Shown here: in pieces, positions 12,101 to 23,430 of the stretch | Layout: every line of letters starts with the position of its first letter | Position numbering within the stretch: position 1 is the stretch's first letter | Notes under the pieces: model-generated | The model's database searches: none | Told to the model about the DNA's origin: nothing | What the model saw: only the letters and a program-made list of their open reading frames with translations | Position numbers and translations under genes: made by a program | DNA from: Tethya wilhelma | Taxonomy: Eukaryota > Porifera > Demospongiae > Tethyida > Tethyidae | Reading direction: 5' to 3' | DNA length: 64,000 nucleotides | NCBI GenBank assembly: GCA_964030475.1 | Contig: CAXIPT010000001.1 | Location: forward strand, 179,454-243,453

Positions 12101-13937
12101 CTTGCACTGCACTAGTCAGTTTCTTACCTCCTCAACATTCCTGGAGTTGACCAGCTCCAGGACGAGGGAGAGGGTCTTCTTGCGGACCTCCAGGTCAGGG
12201 GAGGAGAGGACTCGGAGGATGTCCATGACCAGGTCCTGCAGCACCTTCTCATGGGCCTTCACCTCCCTCAGGGCGATGAGCCGATCGAGGACAATCAGCT
12301 TCACATTGTTGTCGCTCTCCTTCACCACCAGGTCTATGTAGCATTGGGCAGCCGCCTGGGTTGGGCATCAATTAGAATATGGGTGGGCATTATTTAGAGT
12401 GTTACCAGTGGTTGTACCTTGATGGCCGTGGGTGTGGAGGAGAGGGTGACGAGGGTGGCAGCCGCCTCGTACCTCACAGCGGGAGAGGAGGAATTGAGGA
12501 GGTTGTAGATGCAGCGAATGAAGCGAGCACGCTCAGAAGGGTTGGCATGACACACCTTGTAGACCAGCTCCACTATGACGAGCTGAAGGATGTCATTGAA
12601 CTCATTCACCTGGTCAATACACGTGGTCAGGTAGTCCAGAGCCCTCTCCTGTACAGGGTGTGTGTGTGTATGGGTGGGGAGAGAGAGGGCAAATGTAGGG
12701 ATGGTAGCCACAACACACAGTGTGTGTGTGTGTGTGTTCCAACTGACTCTGTCCACATGGATGAGCATCATGAAAGCGTTCCTCTTACAAGAGGCATCCT
12801 GCTCTCCCTCCAGGTAGCTGTGGATCAGCTCAGGAGCATCAGGAATCAGGGAGTCAAAATTCCTAAAATAGAATCACAAGAAACCCTTAATACACTTTAA
12901 ATACAGCAGTTTGTAATATCCAGGTAACTATTTTGGGTCAGCAGTTTGCTCTATAAAAATGAAACTTGTATCTACCATTGTAATCAGCATTAAACATGAG
13001 TAGTTTTTTTTAATTTCGGAATAAAAACTGATAGAGTTGGCGTCATTTGGACCCCCTAATAGCTACCAATGAACCCCCCACAACTTCTGCCCCCTGACCT
13101 ACTTGTAGATGGTGTAGATGGCCAGGACTGCGTTCCTTCGTACGTAGGCATGGCGATGCTCCAGGCAGGCTCTGATGGAGGGCATGAGGGGCTCCAGGAG
13201 CTCCGGCTCCTTCAGCTTGCACAGGAACCTCAGGGTGGAGCCTCGGATGAACTCATTAGGGTGCTGGAGATCCTGGGGGGAGATAAACACATGACCTCAT
13301 ACTGGGGTCCTACATCAACGCTACATGTTATTATGTGACACAGAAGTAAAGTAAAAGGCAGTGTCTAGATAGCTGGGTCCATATAGTGAGCTAAATATAT
13401 ATATTTTGTATTCAAGTGGAGCCAACACGTGGTGTGAATATGAAATACAATACAAACCAAAGGAGTGTTTACGGACTACCAGCTCTCTAATCACTTCTCA
13501 AGTGAAATGCCTTCAGTCCTATTCCACGCCCAGTGGTGCATTGCCTCACCTTTCTGTAGGCGTCACACACCAGGATCATCTCGTGAAGGAGCTTCCCATC
13601 AGGAGTGGTCTTGGGCCAGATCTCCCAGAAGACCAACAGCAGCTTCTTGATCTGATGGTCGTTGCAGGGAAGAACAAACCTAATGATGGTCATGAGTAGA
13701 CCAGGAAGACGCTCCCCGTTCAGAACAAGCTGGATGATCTTCTTCAAGGCACGGGCCTTCACACGGTTGTCACCATGTTCTACATACAGGTGGGCATTAT
13801 TTAGAACACGTCCCACAAGGTTAAAACTACCATTATGTCAATAACTCACCTAGGTCCTGTTTCAGCTGCTGTTCATTGGGTACCTCTGTCTCCAGAGGAT
13901 TGTTGATCAACGTGTAGCAAGGCTGCTCTCCACTCAT
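5146..13937 (-). CDS. copb1: coatomer subunit beta (beta-COP), with last-third exons present twice
   Basis: Beta-COP is a core subunit of the COPI coat that buds vesicles from the Golgi. I read 20 exons: 13850-13937, 13550-13779, 13103-13272, 12748-12862, 12418-12648, 12128-12355, 11651-11818, 11399-11544, 10947-11043, 10720-10889, 10531-10651, 10370-10441, 10153-10308, then 8934-9110, 8467-8611, 8259-8326, 8144-8195, 7830-8065, then 5300-5455 and 5146-5238. A single set gives about 972 residues (human 953). The HEAT-repeat N-terminus ([17 protein letters not shown]) and the C-terminal appendage ([20 protein letters not shown]) match closely. Exons 14-18 occur a second time at 6739-6915, 6281-6425, 6054-6121, 5939-5990 and 5606-5841, across the N at 7809. 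Together they total 678 nt, so a transcript with both would be in frame by 226 codons. I favour two unmerged haplotypes. Confidence 0.93.
5584..7024. repeat. duplicate block, copy 1 of copb1 exons 14-18
   Basis: This block is collinear with 7810 to about 10110 and differs by scattered substitutions and small indels. Copy 1 lacks the 877-bp foldback element that sits in copy 2 at 9181. It ends at the 112-bp inverted-repeat element at 7025. Copy 2 starts exactly at an N, inside the same (GA)n tract, which is what an unmerged allelic contig would look like. Confidence 0.85.
7025..7439. mobile_element. foldback/MITE element with perfect 112-bp inverted repeats
   Basis: The 112-bp ends at 7025-7136 and 7328-7439 are perfect reverse complements, starting AACAAGTAGTAAAAATTTC. 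About 190 bp lie between them, with no transposase. It sits where copy 1 of the copb1 duplicate stops matching copy 2. I could not find a clear target duplication. Confidence 0.8.
7440..7808. repeat. contig-end sequence with repeat also found inverted at 27120-27231
   Basis: The stretch has no gene. Its last 100 bp (GTAAGTCAGTTAGGAAGTAC and neighbours) recur in reverse complement at about 27145-27231. Both copies stop at an N, so this interspersed repeat probably broke the assembly at both places. A perfect GCGCATGCGC occurs near 7549. Confidence 0.6.
7810..10110. repeat. duplicate block, copy 2 of copb1 exons 14-18
   Basis: Copy 2 begins right after the N at 7809. It joins smoothly to copb1 exon 13, so it is the copy contiguous with the 5' part of the gene. 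Relative to copy 1 it has lost about 22 bp at the exon 17 donor, changing GTGAGT to GTAGTG. It also carries the 877-bp element at 9181-10057. Confidence 0.85.
9181..10057. mobile_element. 877-bp foldback element with long imperfect inverted repeats
   Basis: The ends TAGTCC...GGACTA open inverted repeats of about 250 bp, roughly 9181-9445 and 9790-10057, with many mismatches. The matching site in copy 1 of the duplicate reads GTGAATTACAC without it, giving an empty/filled pair. The left arm holds a TGACGTCA motif (9242-9249). No transposase is visible, so it is non-autonomous. Confidence 0.75.
11579..11664 (-). repeat. 42-bp tandem duplication of the copb1 exon 7 splice donor
   Basis: The end of exon 7 and its donor (minus-strand CCCCCTG|GTGAGTTAAG) occur twice, 42 bp apart, with donors after 11651 and 11609. 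Use of the second donor would keep phase but read the TAA within GTGAGTTAA, so the first is the productive one. Confidence 0.7.
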
Positions 13938-14157
13938 CGCTACAATCAGTGATTCAATGACAACCCACCATGTACCACATGCACACAACAAAAAAGTTAA
14001 ACGTGGCAAGCTAGCGCACGTGATCATGAAGAGGTATGCGCGTAATCAGCGCGTAATCACGTAATATCCTATGCGCGTGCGCGTGCGCACGACACTGCAT
14101 TAGCTTTGATCTATGACTATCATAAATAGTTAAAGAGTTTTATAGAAATCCTACATC
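13938..14157. promoter_or_regulatory. copb1 upstream region, GC-rich alternating repeat
   Basis: The 220 bp between the copb1 start codon and the stop of NLR-A (both minus) must contain the copb1 promoter. A run of GCGCGTGCGCGTGCGCAC near 14073-14090 resembles overlapping NRF1 sites. No TATA box stands out. Confidence 0.35.
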
Positions 14158-17100
14158 CTATGAGATTAAAATGTCCAATTTCTTTTGCTGTGGTCCTCGT
14201 TTTGAGTTGATCTCATCTCTCACTGTCATGGCGACCCTGTCTCCTTCAGCTGTCAGGCCATTGTAGCCAACACTGCAATCAGTCAAAGAGAAACCATTGT
14301 CAATCATGTAACCCCTGCTGGCCGTGCTAGCTAGCCCAGACATTGTACATTGATGATAAGTACTACTATCTGCAGTGTTTACTTACTCTAAACATTGTAG
14401 TTTAGGACAGTGCTTGAGTTCCTGAGAGAGAATCTTAAATCCACCATCACCCACGAAGTTGCTGTGGAGACTATATTGGCATCAGTTCATCATTGATCCA
14501 TACGATCACATAAAAAAAGCATAGTTTAACATAGGAAACAATAGAATGCATAAAACTTATTTAGTACTGTATAGCGGGAAAGTTTCGTGGTGTCAAACTT
14601 TCGCAGATGTCTCTAGTCAAATACTTTTTCATTTTAACTTTCGTGGATGAACTGTATGAGCCCATATAATATGTGTACATTAGTAACATTACAGAGAATT
14701 TCATGGATAAAACTTTCACGGATAGATTGTGATCTGTGAAAACTGCGAAAGTTAAACCCCGTGGAACTTTCCTGTTATAAGGTGACCCTATTCACTTGAG
14801 TTGGCTCAATGGGTCAGACAACATGCCTACAGTTGCAACAGGAAATCTTGCCGCTTCATGACTGAATACCGTATAGCGGGTAAATTTGGCGGGCTTAAAA
14901 TTTGGCGAATTCTCATTAATTTTTGGGATTATTGGCGATTTTTAATTTGGCAGTTCAATTCCGTATGCTGTATACTTTATATGGGCGCACTTGCATATTA
15001 AACTGTTTGGCGATTTTTAATTTGGCGATTTGAAGAATAATTCGCCAATTCACCAAATTTAATTTTCCCCAAGTTTACCCGCTATACGGTAATTATTATT
15101 CTATTAAAATACCTATAATATGCAAGCAGGAGTGAATGAGTTCTGGGAGAATTCTGCTCTATATAAAAATTGTGTCAGGATATAGGTATGGAATGGGCTC
15201 AAGGATCTGCCCCCATGGCTGAGGGGAGGGTCCGTTCCCCCAGGCCTAATAGGCCTTGATCTTGTCTTTGGCGAATCTAATGCGTTGGCGACATATATCA
15301 TACTGATTCATATAGTGTAGCACAGGCTGAAGGACGATTAGTAGTAACTATAGCATGTGAGGCTTTTTTCTTGAAATGTGAATACAGCAAGAGGGCATTA
15401 ATAGAGGCATAGGACAGGGATAAGCTTCACTGCTGACTCAGCAGTGAAGCTTATCAGAGGAAGCCACATTATTGCAAGTTAACTCGGCATGCATACTGGC
15501 CACCAAAACTATAATAGACTAGATTATTGTTTGGTATGTTTGAGGATATTCCGAATGCAGATATTAGTTTGAACTGACCTCAAATTCTCCAGTTCAGGAC
15601 AGTATTTGAGTCCTTCAGAGAGATACTTGACCCCTTCAGCACCAATTTGGTTCCCATATAGTCTGTAATTATTAACAGTGTGTATATACACACAATAATT
15701 ATAGGTGAGTGGGTGTACCATACACATGCATGTCACGTATAAATGTCATTGTACACAACTAGTGTACGAAAGGTACATGTGTATAGATGTCATCAATGAG
15801 CCCAGCCGTGTGCATGATATTTACCTCAATGTTTCAATGGTAAGTGTTGAGTGCTCCTCTAGTGTGTGATGGAACTGGCTGATTAGAGCTTGCATGCCCT
15901 CAGCGCCACATGAAGAGCCAAGCAGGTCAACTTCTCTGGTAGGGTGTTCACTCTTGCAAATCAGATATCCCAAAGTGGACATGTCAGAAGGGTTCAAATT
16001 TTGAATCCTCAAATCAATCGATGAATTCAGTTTCTTCATGAGACTTGTACACACCTCGCTACACTGTGATTCAAAGGCACAGTGAAAGAGCAATAAGTCC
16101 TCGCTGCCAAAGTACGTGTGACCAGCATCATCCTTGTGCTGACGAACCCCAGAATAAACTAGGTCAACAGCTTTCTCTGGATTGACACACAGGCCACATG
16201 TGAAGATGATCACCTCCCTGAAGTGACTCTCCTTAGAATGGAGTGAGATCAGTGCTGTCTGCTCTTGTTCGGGAAGGCTGCAAATGTAGTAGGCAGCACA
16301 GAATTCTTGAATTGTGAGATGAAAGAAGTTGTAATTCTCTGAGGACGATAACACTGAGTCTAGTTCAGGCTCACAAACCAGGAGACCAATTGCTTTAATC
16401 TCTTCAGGGACCTCCTCGAATATTACTTTTTGCTTAGCAATACCATTGTAAGCAAAATGACACAGTTCTACAAAGTTCTCTCGGAGATCTTGTGGTAACT
16501 TCTGTAAACTGCTTGCTTTATGAGCGGGATTCTCTCGTGACATTGTCATCAGGATGTTGGTCTCGTACAACTTGGTTCGAGTGTTTGGTAGACCAGAACC
16601 ATCTTCAAACATTTTCTTACACACCTCAACAGTGAGAGCACACTGGAGAGGATTGTACATCATGGCCTCAATCTTTGGATGGCTGGAGAGATAGTCGTTG
16701 AACTGGGGCAGTTGTTTAGAGTCGACATTGTCCTCAATGTAGGCCTTGATCTTGTCCTTGGTGAATCCAAGCACTTCAATGTGTTGGAAGTTGGTAGTGC
16801 GTTGGCGACATTTATCATACAGCGTAACACAGGCTGAAGGACGACTAGTAACTAGTACACTAGCTTTAGGAAGATATTCTCCATCAACAACTTTAGAAAT
16901 TATTGAATATTTCTGGACCTCTTGAGGGAGTTCATCGTAGCCATCGAGGACCAGCAGCACAGACCCTCCCTGGCTGTCCAGTATCTCCCTACAAACCTTT
17001 ACTTGGAGCTCACTGTCTGCATTACCAATTGAAAATAAATCGCTAATTTCTTTGGCTTCTCTGATCTCTTTTCTTCGTAGAGGGATGAAGATGACCAGTG

Positions 17101-17973
17101 AGTATTCCTGAAATAGCTGACCTAACTCCCACTCACGACACAGGTTCCAGGCCAACGTGGTCTTGCCAACTCCTGGACCTCCTTGGAGCAGCATACAGGT
17201 AGCTAAGGAGCCATTCTCTAGCTTACCAATATCTCTTATTTCCAAGGGAGCCTTTTTCTTTAGTATTGCATCAATGTTCCCATCTTGGACCGTGCTCCAA
17301 GTGAACTCATCCATCTGTCGTTTCAACACACCTTGTCGAGAGATTAATGCCAGACTGACAAATTTTGCAGTTCGAAGTTGACGACCTTTGAGGTAGTCTG
17401 GCATTTTACGATTGGAATAAAGTTCCTTCAAACGCTTTGCATACTTTTCCACAGCTGTAACGTGATTGAACTTGGGCACACCTACACATGATGGAAATAA
17501 CACTATTCAGTATAGGGCACGGTGTGGTGCCATAATTATTAGTTTGTATATCATTGCAAACATAGGCTAGCTATAATAGATTTGATCCTATATATGTGGT
17601 TGTGTCCCATACCTTGTGCTAGTAGTTGTTGTACATTATCTCTGAGTTGGTCTGCAGTCTCTCCTAGTCCAGCCTTCTTGAGGGCAACCTCCAACTCACT
17701 CATCCTAGCTCCCCCTTCTCTCTCTCTGAGGTACTTCTCCAACATGGCGTTCATCCAGCTCACTGGAGCTGTTTGCAGGAGCAATGGAGCTGCTTGGATG
17801 TTGTCGAGGTGACCAGATAGGAGGCCCAAGTGTAGGCCTATCTCTCTCCATTTCACTGACTGGAGTTTGAGAATGTGACTCAACACACCATGGTGCTCTG
17901 CCACCGTCAGAGGGAGGTCTTCAGGGGGTGGCTGACCAGAAGATGGAGCTGGGCTAGAGAGGACAGACTCCAT
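14158..17973 (-). CDS. NLR-A: DEATH-NACHT-LRR innate immune receptor
   Basis: This is a cytoplasmic NOD-like receptor of the kind greatly expanded in sponges, expected to oligomerise through NACHT on sensing a ligand and signal through its death-fold domain. Exons at 17613-17973, 15825-17481, 15579-15662, 14387-14470 and 14158-14272 give about 766 residues. Exon 1 encodes a DEATH-like domain (WREIGLHLGLL, then W-x-x-M-LEKYLRER). Exon 2 encodes NACHT with Walker A GGPGVGKTTLAW, Walker B LLVLDGYDELPQ, sensor-type TSRPSA, and the winged-helix FFHLTIQEFCAAYY. The last three exons encode RI-type LRRs of 28 residues and a charged tail (RDEINSKRG). The start is the first ATG of the DEATH exon, as in NLR-D. 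It is almost identical to NLR-E on the other strand. More LRR exons could hide in the 1.1-kb intron holding two MITEs. Confidence 0.9.
14569..14778. mobile_element. MITE of the TATAGCGGGAAAG family
   Basis: The ends GTATAGCGGGAAAGTTTCG and the near reverse complement GGAACTTTCCTGTTATA flank repeated AACTTTCGCGG-like pieces. It is a degraded member of the family seen intact at 14867 and 19246. Confidence 0.7.
14867..15091. mobile_element. MITE with ACCGTATAGCGGGTAAA termini
   Basis: The 225-bp element starts TACCGTATAGCGGG and ends CCCGCTATACGGTA, flanked by TA as expected for a TA target duplication. The inside consists of inverted GGCGATTTTTAATTTGGCG blocks and has no coding capacity. It lies in an NLR-A intron. 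Confidence 0.85.
15419..15455. promoter_or_regulatory. 37-bp perfect palindrome centred on a Maf recognition element
   Basis: The two 18-bp arms around a central C are perfect reverse complements (GATAAGCTTCACTGCTGA and its complement). The centre is TGCTGACTCAGCA (15431-15443), the exact T-MARE consensus with an AP-1 core. The NLR-E copy keeps the MARE at 28772-28784. The function is inferred. Confidence 0.5.
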
Positions 17974-18209
17974 TGAAAGGTGACACTACTGTTTACAGAC
18001 TATACAGAAACATGTCGTTAGCTCTAAAACAGGAAACCACCACGCCCACCCAACTGATGGGCGTGGCAACTACTTTAAAATTGGGGAGCAACTGAGAGAC
18101 AACACTGAATGTCAAACTATCAGAAGAGGATATCCAGTCCCTTCTTGTGATTGTCAACTCCATCTATATAGATCAGTCATGTCCTGGACTCCTGGATACA
18201 GAGTTAGCA
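17974..18209. other. 5' flank of NLR-A and 3' flank of NLR-B
   Basis: A 236-bp gap between two same-strand NLR genes. It likely contains the NLR-A promoter. I see no gene. Confidence 0.4.
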
Positions 18210-21200
18210 TTAATAGTTGCCACAAAATGCAATTATCAATTTCTGTTCATGTGCTCCTCGTTTTGAGTTCATTTCATCTCTCATCTTTTCCAGTGCAGCT
18301 GCTCCTTCATCAAGGGGATAGTTCAGGCTAACCCTGTATAAAATGAATAGGTCTTGCTCACTTGCACCAAGCTTAAGGATGACTAGTCCACATTAATAGC
18401 TAGACAGGTCACCTTGCATGTGATGCAGTGAGTAGCATGCACTGATCAGCTGTTGACTTCAAACTTACTTTAATTCCTGAAGTCCAGGACAGTATTTGAG
18501 TCGTTCAGAGAGACACTTAGCACCGTCAATATCAATGAAGTTGTAAGAGAGACTATATAAGAATATCATGCGGAATGCATGTGTCATATACACTGGACTA
18601 ATTTAGAACTTACTCTAATTCCTGAAGTTCCGGACAGTATTTGAGTCCTTCAGAGAGACACTTGGCTCCATCATCACCAATGGAGTTATAAGAGAGACTA
18701 CAAGTGTGTCATGAATGTGTGCATGTATATAGCAGTATTATAGCATGGGTCTGAATTTAAACTTAAACATACTCTAATGCCTGAAGTTTGGGACAGTAAT
18801 TGAGTTGTTCAGAGAGACACTTGGCTCCATCATCACCAATGGAGTTGTAAGAGAAACTATAAGAGTATCATGAATGTGTGTAAGGCAGTGTATTAACCCA
18901 ACTATTTTTTGAGCAAAAGAATTAACACTAAATTGGATAATGGTTTGACAATCATGATCAAGAGTTATACTCTTGACAATATTTCACTCTAAATAATTCC
19001 TGTAATATGTATGAATAAGAATAATTATATTGTGCTATATAGCTATCATTGCTAGTATTTGTTTCAAGCTCTTTAATGCTCATGAAAGCTAGGCTCTAGT
19101 GTTCACCATAGTTTCCAACTGTCATTTTATGTGCAACTTACTTTAACACCTGAAGTTTGGGACAGTATTTGAGACGTTCAGAGAGACACTTCGCTCCATC
19201 AGCTCCAATGGAGTTGTCAGAGAGACTAAGAATATCATAAATGAATACCGTATAGCGGGAAAGTTTCGCGGGGTTTAACTTTCGCGGTTTTCGCGGATCA
19301 CAATCTATCCACGAAAGTTAGTACCCGCGAAAATCTCTCCTAACTGGATTACGTCATAATCGATCGAGCATCGATCGCTCATCCGCGAAAGTTAAACCGC
19401 GAAAATGTTTGATGAGAGCCAACCGCGAAAGTTTTACTCCGCAAAACTTTCCCGCTATACGGTAAATGTAATACTATAATATTATATGTGAGCTGATCCA
19501 GATATATACTTATAAAACTTACTCTAAGTCCTGAAGTTTGGAATAATATTTCAATCCTTCAGAGAGACACCTGGCTCCTTCATCACCAATGGAGTTGTCA
19601 GAGAGACTATAATTATAAGAAACAATTTAAGATCCAGATAAGTTTGTTTTTTTTTCCTGGATCTTATCTGCAGATCTTGTTAAGAGTATTGCGTATGGCC
19701 AGAAAAGTCAATTCATTTGAGATCTAGCTGGGATTTGAGCTCAGGTCATTTGAATTGTAGTCAAATGCTCTTAATTGCGATCTTATTGAGAATGTACACA
19801 TTTTATATAGCCAGAACTCAATCACATTGGAGTTACTTTTGCAGTAAACATACTACTATAAGCTCAAGGCCTATACAGAACATTAATTGGAGTTACTTTT
19901 GCAGTATAAAATATATATATAGTCAACCTCCAAACCAGAGCTCATACAGAACATGTAAAACAGTTACTGTAATGGCATGACCAAAATTCTATACATGACC
20001 AGGATGTTAATACTATGACAAAGCTTCCCATACCTAAATGCAACCTAACTTAGTACAGTGCACATGCACTGCATGTGGGCCTGTGCACAAGAATGATCAA
20101 CTTACTTTAACTCCTGAAGTTTGGTACAGTATTTGAGTCCTTCAGAGAGAGACTTGGCTCCTTCATCACCAATGGAGTTGAGAGAGAGACTATAATAGTA
20201 TAAGAGTATCATGAATGTGTGTATGGGCATGTATTTTAAAAATAACAATCATTAATACTGATTAAGCAGTTTGACTGAATTGACTTCAAACTTATACTTT
20301 AACTTCTGAAGTTCAGGACAGTATTTGAATCCTTCAGAGAAACACTTGGCTCCAACATCACCAATGGAGTTGTCAAAGAGACTATAAGAGTATCATGAAA
20401 GTGTGCATACCAGAAAACATGTATATCATAGTATAGCAGTGTGACTAACATACTTCAATTCCTGAAGTTTGGTACAGTATTTGAGTCCTTCAGAGAGACA
20501 CCTGGTTCCATCAGCACTAATGAAGTTCCAAGAGAGACTACAATTATATTAAAAAGTATTGTAAATGTGTTCACATGATGTTCCCAGGCCGGACCCTGGG
20601 CAATTATTGATTAATAACTAGGCACATGCAATAGTAAGCCTCAACATGTTTCTCTCTGATAATTTTTTCAATCTTTTTCATGTGGAAATGCATGAATGTA
20701 CAGACAGACCCCCAAGAGCTGCCATCCATTAAGGACATTGACATGATATGGAAATCCACAGAAAGATCGACATACAGGATAGACAACAGCTCATGGAGTC
20801 TGTACGTCAGCTCTATCCCATACATCATTGACACGACTAAGAGGTGGCTTGCTCAGGCTCACCTCGCTTTATTTCATTGGTGATCTTTACCAGACACATT
20901 TTATTCAAGCATGCACTCACAAGACTGGGGTGATAATCAGAGGAGGTTCGACACGGTTGACCTTTACTTGACCTTTTGTAATTAAAGTCCTCCTCGCGCA
21001 CGTATAATGTATTGAACACATGGAGGATGTATAGGACTTTAATTGCAAAAGGTCAAGCAAAGGTCAACCATGTCGAACCTCCTCTGGGTGATAATGGTGC
21101 ATGAAGATTGCCAAGTGAACCTATCAGTGCATGTAACATTACTAGCACACACACCAAGGCACAGAAATAATAGTTGCATGACCCCTGCATGGTCGAGTGC

Positions 21201-21323
21201 TGCACACTTAAGGGCCGGCATGCAACTATTTTGTTTGCTATTGACCCCCTGTGACCCCTAGCTACTCTATTGTCACCTCCACCCAACCACTAACTGGCTA
21301 AAAACTTTGGTTGCTAGGCAATG

Positions 21324-21361
<38 letters not shown>

Positions 21362-22203
21362 CACACTTGCATAACATACTCAATTCTCTCAATGGCCAGT
21401 GATGAGCGCTCCTGAAGTGTGTGATGGAACTGGTTGATTAGAGCTTGCATGCTCTCAGCATGCAATGAACAATGATACAAGTTGAAGACTTTAGTTGGAT
21501 GTCTGCTCTTGCATATCACATACCCCAGTGCAGACATGTCAAAGGGGGTTATTAATGTTGATGTTAAATCAGTAGATTCACTCAATTTCTCAGTAATTGA
21601 ATAATTCAGTTTCTCTATGAGACTTGAGCAAGTATCACCACACTGTGATTCAAAGGCACAGTGTAAGAGAAGAGGGATGTTTTTCAACTGATAATAGCTG
21701 GACATATGATCATTCATAAAACTATCCTCATCTGGATCATTGGACTTATACACATTCTTGTAAACCAGGTCAAAAATCTTCTTAGCATTTCTACTCATTC
21801 CACTCACAAAGATGATCACCTCCCTGAAGTGTCCCTCCTGACAATGAAGTGAGATCAGTGGTGTCTGCTCTTGATCAGGAAGGCTGAAAATGTAGTACGC
21901 AGCACAGAATTCTTGAATCGTGAGATGAAAGAAGTTGTAATTCTCTGAGGATGGTAACACTGAGTCTACTTCAGGCTCACAAACAAGGAGACCAATTGCT
22001 TTAATCTCTTCAGGGACATCCTCAAAAATAATCTGCTGCTTATCAATGCCATTGTAAGCCAGACGACAGAGTTCTACAAAGTTCTCTTGGAGATCTTGTG
22101 GTAGCTTCTGTAAACTGCTTGCTTTAAGAGTTGGATTTTCTCGTGACATTGTCATCAGGATGTTGGTCTCATACAACTTGGTTCGAGTGTTTGGTAGACC
22201 AGA
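18210..22203 (-). CDS. NLR-B: NACHT-LRR receptor with eight 84-nt LRR exons, 5' end cut by a gap
   Basis: The contig ends at 22204 inside the NACHT exon (21380-22203), so the DEATH domain and Walker motifs are missing here. The visible part includes FFHLTIQEFCAAYYIF and the region after it. Eight LRR exons follow at 20454-20537, 20298-20381, 20106-20189, 19523-19606, 19142-19225, 18773-18856, 18614-18697 and 18469-18552. Each is exactly 84 nt, each starts on the third base of a codon, and each encodes one 28-residue LRR (pattern L-S-x-N-x-I...DG-x-x-CLSEGLK-C-x-x-LQEL). The tail exon 18210-18333 ends MRDEMNSKRGAHEQKL. Because all cassettes share one phase, any can be skipped or duplicated without a frameshift. 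Confidence 0.85.
19246..19464. mobile_element. MITE with TACCGTATAGCGGGAAAG termini
   Basis: The 219-bp element has perfect outer inverted repeats (TACCGTATAGCGGGAAAGTT at the left, its complement at the right) and TA flanks. The interior is rich in TTTCGCGG/CCGCGAAA. It lies in an intron between NLR-B LRR exons. Confidence 0.88.
20938..21086. mobile_element. MITE with CAGAGGAGG termini and 9-bp target duplication
   Basis: The 149-bp foldback element runs from CAGAGGAGGTTCGACA to the complementary TGTCGAACCTCCTCTG. It is flanked on both sides by GGTGATAAT (20929-20937 and 21087-21095). A 9-bp duplication is typical of Mutator-like transposases. A second member lies at 49176. Confidence 0.9.
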
Positions 22204-22204
22204 N

Positions 22205-23038
22205 GGTATTATTAGCCCCCTCCAACTAGCACTTTTAAGTTTCAGCTCCTCCCAAGCCTTGGAAATTGATGTGCCATGTACTGATATCGGATTATTTGAA
22301 TTTTGAATTAATTACAATCATTGCCCAACCTTTGACCCCTGCAAAATAGCTTTGGGCATTAATTTTCACTGATACCACAAATGGAGATGATCTGACATAT
22401 GTGGGCAGATGACCTGAAATTAGTGAAAGTAGTGTGTTCACATTTTACTGTTTTAATATGCACACATTCATGATGCTCTTATAGTCTATCTTGGAACTCC
22501 ATTGGTGATGATGGAGCCAAGTGTCTCTCTGAAGGACTCAAACACTGCATGTCCTGAACTTCAGGAGTTAAAGTAAGTTTGAGATTAAAGCAGTCCTATA
22601 TGTGCACATTTTACTTTTTTTTTATATGCACACATTAATACACTTTAATAGTCTCTTTGTCAACTCCATTGGTGATGAAGGAGCCAAGTGTCTCTCTGAA
22701 GGACTCAAATTTTGTCCTAAACTTCAGGAATTGTAGTAAGTTTTAAATCACTGATTCATTTGCTGTACACCATGCACTGAAATACTCTCAATTGTTGCAT
22801 GATGGTTTGATGATATCCATAGATTATTTCATGATCACTTGACCAAGATTTATGAGCTCCTGGTTTTAAGAAGCAATTATACAATTATAAATAATTATCT
22901 CCATTAATTTTGTACAGTGTTACTAGCAAGAACTACTGTATCCGTGATGAAGGAGCAGCTGCACTGGAAAAGATGAGAGATGAAATGAACTCAAAACGAG
23001 GAGCACACGAACAAAAATTGAAACTAATTTATGCTTGA
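22205..23038 (+). pseudogene. NLR-C: LRR tail of a further NLR gene, cut by a gap
   Basis: Only the 3' end is present after the N. One LRR exon at 22485-22572 is 88 nt instead of 84 because of a 4-bp insertion (CACTGCATGTCC where other copies read TACTGTCC), which shifts the frame. A normal 84-nt LRR exon follows at 22652-22735, and then a tail exon at 22918-23038 ends in RDEMNSKRGAHEQKLKLIYA. The 4-bp lesion suggests a pseudogene or a skipped exon. A sequencing error is possible. Confidence 0.7.
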
Positions 23039-23430
23039 CATTTACACTTTTGTGTGAAACTAGATACTTGAGTTAAGTTTGTGAATATTGAATTTGTAAA
23101 TGCCGGATTGTGTTTATAGCAATTAAGTAGATCCCACTGCCCGGGCCTATGCCAAACTTGGCACTGATGGGGTGCAAGCCAAAGAGTTATTTATTGACAA
23201 TATTATCTTCATAACATGACTTTGGAAACTGAACTCCAAACCAGCTATATAACAGACTTTAAATGCCAGACTAAGAGGACATCCAGCCCCACCTCAACTT
23301 AATCTATATATATGTGAAGCATAACATGATGAAAGAGACATCATGCATTAATTGCCACACCCTTTTATATAAGTGGCCCAGCGGGTGCGTTTTTTGAGTG
23401 ACTTTGAAAGTCGCTGTACGTCACCTTACA

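Noticed and set aside
12379..12900. Plus-strand frame of 173 codons opposite copb1
   Set aside because: It is the antisense shadow of copb1 exons 4 and 5, whose minus-strand protein matches beta-COP.
14801..14850. tRNA-like box A (TTGGCTCAATGGG)
   Set aside because: No matching box B, cloverleaf or tail was found; at most a SINE remnant.
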